Shown here piece after piece: positions 22,326-35,727 of a DNA stretch of 64,000 nt. The notes below the pieces were generated by a model. That model saw only the letters and a list, made by a program, of their open reading frames with translations. It did not search any database and was not told the origin of the DNA. Source of the DNA: Rhabditophanes sp. KR3021 (taxonomy: Eukaryota > Nematoda > Chromadorea > Rhabditida > Alloionematidae); contig CAUJLY010000003.1 of assembly GCA_963281155.1 (NCBI GenBank), positions 5,580,001 to 5,644,000 of the forward strand, written 5' to 3'. The translations under genes and the position numbers were made by a program. Each line of letters starts with the position of its first letter. Position 1 is the stretch's first letter.

Positions 22326-24711
22326 TTAAAAGGTTTTTGGATCTGATGGTACCCATTGATGATTATTGTACTGCACATTTGAGCCGTCCATTGACTGTTG
22401 TTGATTATTCCATACATTTTGAGAAGATCCTTGATCAGCCCAAGCGATATCGACACTTGGGTTTAAAGCTGCAGACTGAGGAAGAGTCCAGGCTTGAGAG
22501 GTGTTAGGGAGTTGAATGTTTTCTTCGACAATATGATGCGTCGCTATTATATACTCAAATTGTTCTGAATAAGGATTCCTAAACTGATTAGCTTGGATCG
22601 AGATACTCAGCAAAATTCCATTTACAATAAATTTACATTTAATCGCTCCAGCGCCTGGAGTTGACATTACGAGACGAATATAATCTTTAAGTAATTGCTC
22701 ATCTGTAGCATGAACTAATTGCCACCAAAATTTTCCAACCAATTCAGGTGCTTGAGCACATAGAATAATACAACTTCTTTGATCAGCAAAAGTAATCTTT
22801 CCTTCTTCATTTAGTCGAAGGGTAAATTGAGAGGGCGGATTGATTTCGGGACACAAGGGCATTGAACCTAGCTGCAAACGGCCAATTCCAATTAAACAAC
22901 CACCACTTCTAGTTTCCATTCCAGCTGGAAAAGTCGATTAGATAACCAAATTGTATTTAAAAGTATTAAAAAATAAATTTGAATCTAATTATCTTTTAAG
23001 AGGACGATGATAGGTTACAAGTTTTTGTTTACCATCAACAGAGTCATATCTATCTTGCACGAGATACAGATAAATATGTAGGAATTTCAACATCCCCAAA
23101 TGAGCAGGTGGATGAAGGCCATTGCAAAGATTCAAACAGCATTGGAACATGTACAATTGACTATGGTTAATAACCCTTACTGTAATTTCTACTAGAAGTA
23201 TACTCAGGCCTTAGGAACAGTCGCTTTACTTTTTCACTATTCTGAACCATCAAGGGAATCTCAGAGATAACACTAAACAAGATCTATTTTTCCTTAAAAG
23301 ATACTACATCTCAAAAGTATTGTATCCGATTTAAATATTTGTGTCCTTTTTTAATAAACGTTTTGATATTCATCAACTCTTTTCTGTGCACAAATTTTTA
23401 CTGTTTTGAACATACCTAAAATTAAAATTAGGTTAAAATTAGTTAAGGTTGCAAATGATTACCTGGAGCTGTTGTTTTCACATAGCCTGTAACATGTACT
23501 ACTGCATAATGATTATTATTCTGGGTAAAGATCGGTCTTCTGTTTCGAATTCTACTAATATTCTCCACATTTCCAAGCCTCATGCGGCAAATAAACCCCC
23601 TTCTACAAGACATATGCACGCGAACTGAATTCTGTTCTTTCTTAACACTGCCTGACTTAAGATCTAATACACGTTGAAGACTAGCTTCTGAGTTGCATAA
23701 TTGGTCTCTTACTTTAAAAATGTCATCGGGATGAATTAAATTATATATAGTATTATTAACCCAATCTTCTTGTCGCAAATTAAGAATAGGAATGACTGAA
23801 TCAGAAACGTAGAGAACAGTGCCAGTTTCACAGCAAATAACGAATAAAAAGCCATTTGCGGCTTCTAAAATAAGATGTTTCAATTCTTGGTCTGTTAGGA
23901 AGGAGGGTTTGAAATTCATTGGATCATTTCCTGCATTTGTGGTCCCCCTAATTCCCTTCATATGGGAAACGGCCATCCGTAGAATTGTCAACTTGTCTGG
24001 TTTTCTTCCTAAAGCACTGCATTGAGGCACCATTTCCGCAAGTTCATTAATATAATGTGTCATTTTATTTCGCCGCCTTCTTTCAATTTCACTGTGGTTT
24101 TCTCTGGCAAATCTTTCCTTGCTTTCAACTACTGGTCCAGTTCCATTTAGTGAATTGGTTGCCATGTCGCCACCTTGCATCTGATGCCCCATGGAGCCTG
24201 CAGACGTGCCAACATCGTTTCTGGCATATCCATTCATGCTATCATCTTCTCTACAAATAAATAGTAAGAATAAAGCTTTTAAAATAACAAATTTTGAGGT
24301 ATAATATAAATATATGGAATAATTTGAGTCACCGCTGTCACACCGTCTTATGAAATAATATTTGCATTGACAGATAATCAAAATTGATGTATGCTAGAGT
24401 CCACTCTTTGTTTACACTTATTTGTACAAAACCGACCAACTCTACCCAATCTATCTAACATCAAATCATTGGACACTGACCGAAAGGTCTTAAGTGTATT
24501 AAAAAATTGAGAGCATAATGAAGACGGGAAGAGTGTGAGTTTCTCAACATTGATTCATTAAAACAATACAATTTGCTCAAAATATAAATGAACATAAATT
24601 GATGAAGTATGACCTTTAAAAGTCTAATTTTTAATTAATTACTTACCCAGACAAAAGCAGTTGCTGTTGTTGCCAAGATTGGTACAAGCCATTATTCATC
24701 TGGTCATCCAT
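22326..24711 (-). CDS. aha-1: ARNT/aryl hydrocarbon receptor-associated bHLH-PAS factor
   Basis: Exons 24711-24647, 24250-23463 and 22924-22326 join in frame to 483 residues. A Gln-rich N-terminus ([12 protein letters not shown]) is followed by a bHLH at about residues 66-120 (basic region [19 protein letters not shown]). PAS-A occupies most of the rest of exon 2, ending in the conserved CRRGFICRM block. PAS-B lies in exon 3 ([20 protein letters not shown] onwards). The C-terminus is Gln/Asn-rich and may activate transcription. ARNT-type proteins are the obligate nuclear partners of other bHLH-PAS proteins (AHR, HIF, SIM); in Caenorhabditis elegans AHA-1 pairs with AHR-1, HIF-1 and others. 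Introns are 396 and 538 bp, long for this window. Length is close to the nematode orthologue. Confidence 0.95.
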
Positions 24712-25980
24712 CACCAAAAATAGAATAAACTCAACTTTATTTCAATACCAATTATGTAGGACGTATTTTTGAATTTAAAAAAGGTATGCAAATACTTGTA
24801 AAAATTGTTTACTACCCCCTTTAGGCCTGTAAAGAAATCGGTTATTAGTATGATGAATATGCATCATTTGATTGGGTATTATTCGGAAGGGTCGCGCAAC
24901 AACATTTGTCTTTTTATACTTTTCACCACCAATTCAACTCAATTTAAACTTCAAGAGTGTATATAATTTGAACAATCTTAAAGAGTATACACGCCATCTA
25001 AAAAGGCATGATGGTAGAATATATGTGACGGTAGGAGAAATGTAAAAAGAGACCAATGTAGAATGATTAAATAAATGGCAACAGCTGGGATCCCAATATA
25101 ATGGCACGCGATGTGGATATACTTTTAAGACAAAATTAAGTACATCTACTGAAAGTGTGTATAAAACATTATCTACGCTGCAATAAAAATGGGATGTTGT
25201 AGAAATGGCTGAAGCAAAGATGATTGGTCATTTAAAAAGGAGAGAAACGTATAAATAGTAATCTTTAAGCCATAATTTAATAATAATATATAATATATGA
25301 AAACTGCAATACAGGAAATAACTGTAAAGTCACCTGGCCTAGCCTTCCGATCACCTCGAAAAAGACGTCCGCACATATACACACATCTTTTATTAATTGT
25401 GTGGACCTTACTTTCACTATTTCAATACCAAATGTCAAAGTGTTGATAAAAAGACGTTGACTCGAAATAAATATATATTTTCGCGCAGCCTCAGTAATTC
25501 TTGTGAGAAGGTATTATAAAGAGACCCAAAATCCATATTATATTCAAAATTAAATGATACCCCATTCGAATAAAATATGTAACCAACCTCAAAATAATAG
25601 CCAGGGGATTAATACTAAGTCAAGATGCAAACTACTATCCAAAGCCTATTTTGTATTCTTGTAAGGGAGAAACAGATTGTAAATAGATCCGAAATAGATG
25701 GTAAATAATTGTTATATATGTCTAATTAATTAAAACAAAACACAGTAAGACATTTCATTTGGTATCAAATTATTTTCTCTTTTTTGGATAACTTAAGCAA
25801 GTAATTTGATTTTAATTAAAAGCTGCATAATAATGTCCAAATAACCAAGGAAAAGGAGACAAGAATGGCCGGACCTCTGTTTAATGGTGTATGCTCGATA
25901 GTTAATCAGAGACGACAAGACAACCACTGACAAGAAGTATATTTAACACCTTAAAACAATATTTGACCTTTATATGGGCA
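24712..25980. other. intergenic region between divergent aha-1 and TMEM234-like genes
   Basis: No exon with domain or splice support. A minus-strand open frame at 25173-25382 has no recognisable content. Likely promoter region for both genes. Confidence 0.45.
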
Positions 25981-26419
25981 ATGTTTGATTTAACTAGTGT
26001 ATTTTCAATTATTTTGGTCTCTTTCATTTGGGGTGCTAGTAATCCTTTCATACGACAAGGAGCTCTTGACACCACCAAAGCAAATAGAGACCAAGGGAGG
26101 GCATTTCCTCTCCACATTATCTCAGATGTTTATCAGTTCTTTGCAAATTGGCGGTTTGCTGTTCCATTTTTGATAAATCAGAGCGGATCGGTATGTCCAC
26201 AAATAGTACAATATGTATAATAATAACAAATAGGTTTTATTTAATTTGCTGCTCACGCAATTGCCAACAACACTCATTGTGCCGACTGTAAATTCGCTAA
26301 CATTCATTTGGACTGCAGTAATAGGAAGTTACGTAGAAGGAAAATCAATTTCCCTCCAAAAGTGGATTGGAATTGGCGTATGCCTATCTGGAATAGCTTT
26401 AATCACCATCAACGATTAA
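25981..26419 (+). CDS. TMEM234-like small membrane transporter-fold protein
   Basis: Exons 25981-26190 and 26234-26419 flank a 43-bp intron, giving 131 residues. The first helix region reads FIWGASNPFIRQGA, the family's W-G-x-x-N-P motif. The second half has FLINQSGSVLFNLLL across the splice junction, then VPTVNSLTFIWTAVIG and a last helix (GIGVCLSGIALITIND) at the stop. This matches the four-helix TMEM234 family, related to drug/metabolite transporter halves. Its molecular role is not established; membrane location is predicted from the helices. The ATG used is the first in frame; upstream in-frame codons lack a Met. Confidence 0.85.
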
Positions 26420-26828
26420 ACAGGATATCATCAAAAAAGACGACCAAACAACGAATAGCTGGGATGTAGTGTATTCGTAACGCAAGTTATTTTATCATGT
26501 GCTGTGTCTCTTGCAAAAATGCACATACATACACGAACCACCCAATCATTACATATATTTCCTTTTCCTTGTGGCTACTATAGCCTTTATCAAACATCGT
26601 TTCATATTGATTAGATGGTAGCATAATTTGATAAAATTTAAAATTATTATAAAGTGTATTTTGTTGCTTCTTGACGATAGTGTAGGAGTGCAGCAGTGTA
26701 TTGATTACGGAACATAAATTTCCTTTTTTATAAAAGTTTTTAGCCTTTCTAGTTTATATTCACCATTTGTGTGGTTATTACGTAATTTTTACGATTTTTT
26801 CTAAACATAAGATTGAGTCTCCCGCAAA
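26420..26828. other. non-coding stretch
   Basis: 3' UTR of the TMEM234-like gene and upstream region of the TMEM106-like gene; nothing else seen. Confidence 0.45.
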
Positions 26829-27759
26829 ATGCCTCAACTACCTAAATACATACAGAATTGGTAAGTGTTAATGGTGATTACGATAAATAATTATTAATAT
26901 TTAAGGCTTTCTGATATACAAGTGCGCTTCAATAGACGCCAGAATAATGACACAGATACACTAATTTCTACTTCACTTAATTCTTCTACTAATGCAGAAA
27001 GAAACACAGATACAAATTATGAAGCAAATTCTAGAAATGAACTACAAGTTTGCCCATCTTGCAAGGGGACTGGCCGCGTTCAATCCGATGAAGTTCTAGT
27101 AGCCCTCATTCCCGTAAACGACGAACGTCTCAAGCCCAAAAGAACATGCGTATATGTATCTATCGGAATCGGAATTTGCGCTCTTCTCGCTACAGCCGCA
27201 ATCTTCACTCTCCTTCCTCGTCCAGTCACCTTAAACAGTAAAAGCAACCCCATCGAAACAGTAAATGTATTTGAAAAAGACGATTCCCATATGCAATTCC
27301 ATTTCCTCGTAAGTTGGATTAATATTCTAAGCAATTGTTTATATCCAGTTCTTGATTAATTGAATCAGCCTAACTTTTTATCTCTTTCAGAATGCAGTCA
27401 ACATAACGAATGCTAATTATTTTGTCGTCAAAGTGACAAATGTAACTTCAACCATAATCAACAAATTTCAACCATGGTCGAATGACGTGATTGGGACCGG
27501 CTTGAATGATACCCAGATAACGATTATGCCTCTGTCTTCGGTTGGAAATACACTTTGGTTTAACAATACAATCGCCTTAAAAGGATATGTTGCGCAGTAT
27601 TGTCAATCCAATATTTCCCAACTGACGCCACTTTATGTGACGATGCAATTTGACGTTTCCGTAGTCATTGACTACCTCAAACATTCAGAGATGATTTCAC
27701 TAACAACGACGCAGGCTGTTTGTTGTATTCCTTCTGGAAATTGCACAGCTCCTTTTTAA
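26829..27759 (+). CDS. TMEM106-like lysosomal membrane protein
   Basis: Three exons (26829-26860, 26906-27308, 27391-27759) give 267 residues. A cytosolic N-terminus contains CPSCKGTGRVQSDE, the zinc-binding CxxC-type element of the family, and the block LVALIPVNDERLKPKR. One transmembrane helix follows (VSIGIGICALLATAAIFTLL). The lumenal domain has NAVNITNANYFVVKV and several N-x-S/T sites, with conserved Cys near the end. The order and wording match TMEM106A/B/C, type II glycoproteins of late endosomes and lysosomes that affect lysosome size and acidification. Length is close to vertebrate TMEM106B (about 274). The 32-nt first exon carries the ATG. Confidence 0.93.
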
Positions 27760-28534
27760 GGCAAGGATACTAGTATATTTTTATCTTTTTTAACACGTGT
27801 ATGAATAAATATTTTTTTGATCCTTTAGTTAACAATCTAGTGAATCATACTAAATTAGTATTTTTAATACAGTCACTACTATCTTTGTCGATCTGTATAT
27901 ATACACTTTTTATTAATGCTAAATTCAAAACAAAGCTAATAATGATAAACAATGAAATTGATACACTTTGAATTAACCAAAAAACATATGACGTTTTGTA
28001 AATTAGAGATCATCTCCGTTGATAAATATATAGCATTTTACTTTTTGACACCACTCGATCATAGTTTAATTATTAGTTAAAGTTACAACTTTAAGACTAC
28101 AATCAAAATGGGAATAATCAAAAATATGATCAACATATGTTGCGGCAGAAACTGACGCTTTTCTCATCAACTATATGTATGTTGTTTCGATATTATTAAA
28201 ATGACTTATTCCAAGAAAGAACCACAAACGAATAATATCTGTTTTATTCCAAGAACCATTACATACATTAAATAATATGTTACCACAAACAAATAATGCA
28301 TTTTTTATTGAAACCACGTTAAATAATATGTAACCACAACAACTAATCTGTTTTATTCCAACAATCAATTAGATTAAGTAATAGCATTATGTAGCATTTT
28401 AAATGACATCAACTTTACACAAAAACAAACAATATTATTATAAACTTTTATTTTGTTCGAGAATGAGATAATTACAAAGATACCACGTAAATTCTCTAAT
28501 GATGTACAAACGACCTAAATAATGCTAATTAAGA
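27760..28534. other. intergenic region between convergent genes
   Basis: Convergent 3' flanks of TMEM106-like and the zinc-finger gene, with an imperfect tandem repeat listed separately. Confidence 0.5.
28222..28383. repeat. imperfect tandem repeat, about 52-60 bp unit, 3 copies
   Basis: Three copies start with CCACAA(A)C(A/G)A and continue through a TGTTTTATTCCAA-like core and TTAAATAATATGT. They lie in the intergenic DNA between two convergent genes. The spurious open frame across it on the minus strand is a by-product. Confidence 0.6.
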
Positions 28535-29541
28535 TTAGCTATGTCTTCTAAGGTGATGGTTGAGTCCAGCCTTGCTTTCGAAGGACCGGGTGCAATGTTC
28601 ATGTGTACATTTATAACGACGACCGGGTGAGGTTGATTGTTGTTTTTGGAATTTGGGATTTGAGAGAGTATGGATGAGTTCAAGATGGAAGCGACGCATG
28701 TGGCGGTCTCTTGTTGTAGTGACAGAGAACATCTTGTCGCAGAAAGGGCATTTCAAGTCGAATTTAGACAAATAAAATTGGGGAGAAGAAATTCTCGAGG
28801 CTGGTTTGGAGCCCATGTCTGAATAAGATGAAGGAGTTGGCATGCACTGGCAAATTCTTTCGTGTAAATCCAATTCCGCAATACTTTCGAAGGTCTTTGA
28901 ACAGGTGAGGCAATTTCTTCTGATTGCCGGTAACTCGGCATGTTCATTGAACTCGTGATTCTTCAGCTCGTTATAGCCCCTACAAATAAGTATATTAGCC
29001 AAGGTTGGTGTTGTGTATTATACCTGAACTTTTCCTCGCACTTTTCGCAACTAAACTCCTGATCTCCGTTATGATCTTTGTCAATATGATTTTGAAGACA
29101 TTTTGATCGTTTAAACTCTTTCATACATACAGGACAATACAACCCCACTCCAGTATGTTGGAGTTGTTTATGGATTGCCAATAAACTTGTGTTATTGAAA
29201 GTCTCATTGCACACTCCACAGACATGCTTTTTTACATAATTAGCGTACGTCCTGTCGTTTACCACAGAATGAGAGTCAATGACACTTTCTATTTCCTGGA
29301 GGTTTTGGCCATCTACTCCTTCCATCAACTGTGTAGTTCCGTCCAGGATTCTTTTGGTTTCCCGCTTCAACTGACGACAAGAAGGTTTAATAGATTCCAA
29401 CTGTTCAGTCATGCTATCCATGGAAGCCATCATTCTCCTTAACTCATCTCTAGCATTGAGTGAAATCAAGTCTCTCTTTTCAAAGACAAGTCCCATATAA
29501 ACATCATCTGAAAGATTGTCCAACACTTCATTTCTAGCACT
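28535..29541 (-). CDS. C2H2 zinc-finger protein, 5' end unresolved
   Basis: Two exons are clear: 29541-29024 and 28979-28535, around a 44-bp intron. They encode six C2H2-type fingers: HVCGVCNETF, LYCPVCMKEF, FSCEKCEEKF (spanning the splice), RNCLTCSKTF (ends HERIC), LKCPFCDKMF and YKCTHEHCTRSF (C-x4-C), the last ending at the stop. Before them lies a helical, acidic region (about 110 residues) that may form a coiled coil. It is probably a DNA- or RNA-binding nuclear protein; no orthologue is assigned. The frame continues 5' past a TATTTTCAG acceptor. That upstream part contains a hydrophobic stretch with an in-frame Met (29616), but it is more likely intron, so the true first exon lies further upstream and was not found. 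Confidence 0.75.
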
Positions 29542-32500
29542 CTGAAAATAAACACGCATTAAAAGGGTAAAAAAACACACAAATAATGTACTAATAACAA
29601 AAAACACTGCGGCCATTAAATAACTGTTAACATTAAGATGGGTTTTACATCTCCCTATCAAGATGAGGTTTAAAAAACGTCCAGTAACGAGGTTTTTTAG
29701 ATGGTTTAAAGTTAACTCAGTTTGTTTAATGATAAGGTTTTATATCATTTTAAGGTCGTTTTTTAATAAATGCCAACAAAAGTTACACAAAAGAAGTTAA
29801 ACCGTACCATTATTAGTTTGTATGCGTTCAGGATATTTTAACAATTTTAACACGGAAATTTGACAACAAAATTCAAATAAGTTGTATATTAAAAAGCAAA
29901 CGGTTGTAATAAACAAGTATAATAACAACGTATAGTTTGATACAGTTCAAGAAGATCTGGTAAAGACAATCTTTTGTACTCACTAAATGTATCGCAAAAT
30001 TGATTTAGGTGCAGGGGTATGTCGTTCCAAAGATGCGTAATCTTTTCTTGTCAGAACTTGCCACTCTATCACCAATAATATTTATTTCTCTGCTATGATG
30101 GGAGTGTAAAGTTGGATTAAATATGTGTAGCAGAGATAGATTGTGACACTTTCACGTGACATCATCATCTTTCGCAATCTTTATTATTTCGTCGTGTGCT
30201 CTTCCAAGAAGCTAATAACACAGCCCATATTTCACCTCTTGCCTTCCACAACAAAAAACAATATCTATCTATCCGTTGGAACAAACATATTTTTGACTTT
30301 TTTTGCAATAATATTCTGTTTAATCAACTGAATAAATTGTTATCCATGATTCAGTTGTTTGTTATTTAGCTCTAGTCTGATCTAGTCAACATAATATGAA
30401 TATATTAGCTATAATTTCTTCATTTTGAATGTCTACTATCCAATTTTTCTAGTCTTTCAAAACTACTTTAGTTCTAGCTTTGGTCGTGTCCTTTTTTATA
30501 CCGAATTGGTGAGGCATCATTATATTATTCTTTATTCTTCTCATCTCAGGTAACATAAAATGTATAAAGCAAAAGACAAAAATAAATTTCATATCTGTAC
30601 TCTTTCTATACCTGTTTCTTTGTGGTGACGTCTAATTCTACATTATTTTCACCAACACACTCATTTCTATCATTCAATCTAACTTATATTCATTGTAAAA
30701 ATGTTTTATTATAACTTTTGGAATTTATTATTTCAAAACATAATCGACTCTCCCAGTTAGTTACAACTTTAATTGTCTATCATACGTTTTTTATACATTT
30801 TTACATTCTATACTTCATGCTTTTTTGTGATGTCATTCGTTAAAAGCAATTAAGTATAAAAGTTGATCTTAATATGCATTTTTAAAGGTTAAGCTATAAT
30901 CTGTCTTAAATTTATTTAGTCCAATATTTACTTCCATTAAAAGCATACAAGAGGATAACGAAATTGTATATCTAAATCATACAATCAACTATCAAATGCG
31001 TAGTCGTATAAATAATTTATAAATTTAAGAATTCTTTTTATAAAATGTCTTGCTAGTCCTTTAGGATACATATTTATTTATTTTTCTGAATAAGTATTAT
31101 CATATACCACAAAACATCTACAGTATCTTTTCTTGTTAAGCCAGTCAGAAACTTATGTGTGCCTCTTTCCCTAAAAATGGTGTTTACAGAATTTTAGGCT
31201 GCGTGTATTCATTCAGAAGAAGTAGTGGTTGTTGCGTACATACTCTTTTCACAAGATTTATCATCACTACAATTTGAGAAGGAAACTTCTTTTTTTGTAC
31301 GTCAAATGTTGGTCGTATTGTCTCGTCATGCATATGTAATCCAACCAAAAATGATAAAACATTTATCATAACCGATCAAATGTAATTAAATTTTTGGCAA
31401 CCTGTGACTTGCCTGCGACTAATTTTGTTTTCCTAAGATTGGAAAATTATCAGTCGAACAGGCTACAATCTAATCAGAAGTCCTTTTTATGATGATTAAG
31501 CATATACTTTTACCATATATAATCAATTTTATTCATTTGATACCCAATTAGTCTTGCATTTTGAATATTCTATGTCTTGCTACTCAGCTGTTACGAGCAC
31601 GAAAGACCATTTGGTTCACCAAAGTTTAAACTTTTTGCTGCCACTCTAGCTTTTCTTATTCCAAGGATCATCTTTTTTATTTAAACCTACCCTCTCCAGT
31701 CTCTTTTTAATTGCTTTGGCCGCAGCAAACCACCGCTACTCTGTCTAACAAAGTACTGCTTAGCCTCGCATTTGAAACAGACGAAATGGTAAAATCGACT
31801 GTGAATGAATAAATAGACAAAGACTAACCCAGTCAACATTGACTAACATTTTACTTGATATGTGTTATCCACACTACCATCAATTCTAAAGCAGCCCATC
31901 TGTTTGCCAGTCGATCCTTGTCGACGACAACATCTCTGCATAAACACAGTCAAACAGACGCACATTACTTCTCTAACATGTATAACCATCCAATACTTAT
32001 AACCTCCACAAAAGAACTAAGGATTGTCATTGTGTCTGTGGTGAGAAAGTTTAATCTTTGTCGTTAATAGTTGATAAATAGTCACGAGGCTTTGCCTTCT
32101 TTCGGGTTAAAAATGAAATTGTATGTATGTGCTTTCTCGTGGCCTTTTCTCAAAACGCATTCTTTGCTTTTCCCTTAAATCCAACCTTTCAAAAGACAAA
32201 AAGTCACACCACGTTTTTAGGCATCCATTAATTTAAAATTTACTTCAATTTTACATCATTTTTATTTGAGTTTAACGTAAACAGGTTACCTTTTTAATAC
32301 AATTGGCTTGTAATTACCTTGTTTTGATTAAATTATTATGGATTTTATCAATTTACATTTATTATTAATCTCTACCAATTACATTTATTAATGTTAGTTA
32401 AATCACATTTATTAATTGTTTTTAAATGCATTTATTAATAGTTTTTAATTCACATTCATAAATGTTAATTATGTAGTATGACTAGATGTTACCATCATCG

Positions 32501-32732
32501 CGTTTTAATTCTTTAATTTACCTTAATTTCAAATGATCTAAAATTTGTTTATTTCAGTAATTTTAACACACGTCGCTCGACGACATTTATCTCCAATTTA
32601 CTGGACTCGTCTTATTTAAAATATAGTCAAAATATTTAATATTGATTTATTCGTACCTTACAATCAAGTGAATCTATTTATATCACGGTATGTTTTTGAT
32701 CAATCGACACAATAGTAAATTTTCCAAAATAG
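29542..32732. other. 3.2-kb non-coding, pyrimidine-rich region
   Basis: No supported gene. It must contain the unlocated 5' exon and promoter of the zinc-finger gene. From about 30.1 kb the plus strand becomes T- and C-rich, as expected of intron or UTR sequence for plus-strand transcription. All open frames here are short and featureless. Confidence 0.4.
32351..32475. repeat. tandem repeat, about 25 bp unit, 5 copies
   Basis: Five degenerate copies of a unit close to CACATTTATTAATGTTTTTAA (read with substitutions) lie about 260 bp upstream of the PNRC-like gene. Confidence 0.6.
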
Positions 32733-33443
32733 ATGACTGGAAATAATCAAAACGTATTGTCACGTAAAGATAAACGTGTGCAAAATAGTGGTACTTATTC
32801 ACCGAATAGCCACCAATCCGACTCCTCCTTAAGTGGAGCCTCATCGTCCTCGACATCATCTTCCTCCAACAAAGGACATGCTAAGAGAAACAAGAATCAC
32901 AGCAATTCGAAAAGACCTCAGTCTTTGATTGTCTTGCCAGTTAGTTCTAGTTCGACGGATTCGGGGATGGCTTCGCCAAGCAGAAGCACACACTCTGCAT
33001 GTTCTCCAACAGTAGGATGCTCGACCTCTCCCCAACTCCCCTCCAAAGCCAAAAGCACGACCTTTGTCAACAGTTCAATGATTAATACTCCAGTATCTCG
33101 TAACGGAAATGGATCTCCCAAAAATTCTCGGTGCCGAGAAAGATTCAACGTTTCCAATACTTATTATTTCGCTGCTCCTGGAGTTAATGGATCCCCACTT
33201 CCGGACAAGCTTCCCCTCCCGCCAACGGCCTGGATAAATGATGTTGCCCGCAGTACTCAAACAACTCCCGTCACAAGCGCGACTGTTTCACCTGCCTCCC
33301 CTCCATCGACACCCATCTCAACCTCCAAAATCCCCACCTCCCGTAGAAAGGTGATGATGGAAGAAAAAATAATAAACTACAACAACACCAAGGCAATCCG
33401 CGTTAATCCTTTTCAACTGATCGCTGCCGTCGCGGCTTCATAG
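32733..33443 (+). CDS. PNRC-like, Ser/Pro-rich nuclear regulator candidate
   Basis: Single exon, 236 residues, dominated by Ser, Thr, Pro and Asn, with basic patches (GHAKRNKNHSNSKRPQS). The one conserved-looking block is YYFAAPGVNGSPLPDKLPLP followed by PTAW. It resembles the proline-rich motif of the PNRC family (tyrosine, short gap, S-P, then L-P-x-P-P-x-x-W), and the protein ends in an FQL-containing hydrophobic segment, as PNRC proteins do. Vertebrate PNRC1/2 bind nuclear receptors and link decapping factors; a similar role here is inference from the motif alone. An AAAATAG acceptor abuts the ATG, which supports the start and suggests trans-splicing. Codon use is GC-richer than the flanking DNA. 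Confidence 0.65.
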   Translation: MTGNNQNVLSRKDKRVQNSGTYSPNSHQSDSSLSGASSSSTSSSSNKGHAKRNKNHSNSKRPQSLIVLPVSSSSTDSGMASPSRSTHSACSPTVGCSTSPQLPSKAKSTTFVNSSMINTPVSRNGNGSPKNSRCRERFNVSNTYYFAAPGVNGSPLPDKLPLPPTAWINDVARSTQTTPVTSATVSPASPPSTPISTSKIPTSRRKVMMEEKIINYNNTKAIRVNPFQLIAAVAAS

Positions 33444-35727
33444 ACAAATATCTAAGGATCTGTATATACAATTGCTGCTTTTATTATTATAAACTAGTCT
33501 TAACTCAACCTTTAACATCAAATTCCCATACAACCTTTATTAGCTAGTACAAGGACGTCATGTCAACCTACTCTACTAATTTTGCCCTTCCGGTGACAAC
33601 AAGCAAAGCCTACCAAATCTTATCTGCAGATGTAAAGAACACGCTGACGATTTCCTTCCACACGAGAATATGCCCCATCCAGTCATTATCAATTGTATTC
33701 TGTTATCTTCACAAGTGTATTCTATCAATTAACATATTAGTACAAGTAAATGGTAATCATTATACCTAAGTATAAATATTTAATATTCAATATATCAAGA
33801 AATGAAGAACTAATGACTGAAGACCCTCCTCAATTTCTGCCTTCAAAGTCAGTGCAATTTTACAATATTTTTCAAACTTGCCTGATAAATGTACATTTTA
33901 AGATACTTCACACTTAAGCAATATGTTCCAGTGCGAGGTACCGACAGAGAGTCGTCTACCACAACAAATGAAGTCTCCAGAAACCCCTAACTTTAAATCT
34001 TTGCTTTTTATTAAAATGTGTACACAGTTTTCGGGTATCATCCACCACAACTCCAAATGCTTATAGAAGGTTGTAGGATAGTTATAAAATATTTTTAAAA
34101 TATAACTTCGCACCTACAAATGACCTCGTATCTACATGAATTGGATTTGGCGGTGGACATCGTTTTAAATGTAAACTCAAAACACTAATCAACAAACCAA
34201 AGAACTTATTCAATATTTTTGTCAAAAGGAAGTGACACCTTACATCACACCTTGAAGCGTTCGACCCCGAATGAAATGCTCTCCCGCAGTATTATTCTAT
34301 CTTTTATGCCCGCAAATATCCAGCTGCTGTTTCTTGAAATATATTTATCTTATTGTAAATAGTACATATATGCCAAGGCACTCAGTATCCTCCCAACCTA
34401 TCGCCTTTTCAAGACATCTTTTGGTACAACATTATTTGTTAACACTACGTACGCGCTACCTGTATCTCGGTTCTTTTAATACTCTCCTATTGTAAAAATC
34501 TCACGCAATTGTATATTTCATGTCCTTAGTTGTTTTTCTATTAGAATCTCTGGTTGCAATTATTTTTTATACAATTTTTGTAATAGGTTGTTCTTTTTCT
34601 TTATTTTTTAATCAGTTTCTATGTATGATGCATTTGACTAGTAGATTTCTACTGCTCGGATGTCTTTTACCATTTCTGGTCTCATTCTTTTCTTGTTTTT
34701 TGATACTTGTATCTGTAGTGCGATGGAGTTTCATTAACATATCCATCCACTAACTACCTCGCAAGTTTTGACCAGCAAGTCTTTAGCGAACCCGACAACA
34801 CTCATTTATCCACAACATCAAAAGTAAGATTCACCTCAGTGGTACCTAGGGATTGTTATAACACATTATATTCTTATTCGGGTTCGCTTGTGTCTTTTAC
34901 CATCACCAAATAATTATCTTTTGTAATCCCTAGCTTCTTGGAACTTCCACCAGTTTCATAGTGTTTCTGTTATACTTCGACCACTTATTTTTTATTTCGT
35001 TATTAACTTTAACTATGTTACAAACAAAAATCTATATCTTATATATATTAACAACTTATATGTATTTAGTCTTTTGCTGTAATATCAGTTAACGTACCCC
35101 TTCAAAAATCCTATAATTACTTTTCGATACCCCACTACAACACCAATTCTTCCCAAAATTCACAGATAAATTCCCAAAGTCCCTATTCTTATATTGTTAA
35201 ATTTAAAATCCTTATTCAGCCCTATTATTTAACACTTCGATTTTTCAAATATTCTTTAATTGTAATCGAACAAAATATCGATGAATTCTTTTATTTTAAA
35301 CTTAATAAATTCCCCCCTCCCCCCAAATAACGTGTATTTTTTAAATTTGAGAGTTAAATAACGGAAATGAAGGCATAAATCAAAACATAAGTTATAGATG
35401 TTCAAATGTACTGATTATTCTTTAACTTGAAATGTTTGTAGCATCATTCAAATAAATACAACGAACAGGAGGATGGAATATTACCTACAATCATTTTAAT
35501 TCTGTAAAGAACCTGATTCTAGTCCAAGTTTTTGAATTTCAATTCTTCGGAGGTACTTAATTGTGATGGTAGTATAAATATTAGTCTTAGATATATGCAA
35601 ATAATGACTAGTCAAAAGAATTACAAATTAAATTTATTTCCTGATTTATTGCACATATAATAAATTTGGTGAGAATATCTTGAAGTTTATGATTTCTTAA
35701 TTATTTGAATGTCCTGTTGATTCATAG

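Noticed and set aside
28171..28368. Minus-strand frame over the 28.2-kb repeat
   Set aside because: It is produced by the repeat units themselves.
29542..29661. N-terminal membrane helix for the zinc-finger protein
   Set aside because: The hydrophobic stretch ends in a perfect TATTTTCAG acceptor, so it is more likely the T-rich end of an intron.
34520..34753. Hydrophobic 77-codon frame, possible membrane peptide
   Set aside because: The region is T-rich, which alone gives Phe/Leu/Ile/Val frames; no start context or partner exon.
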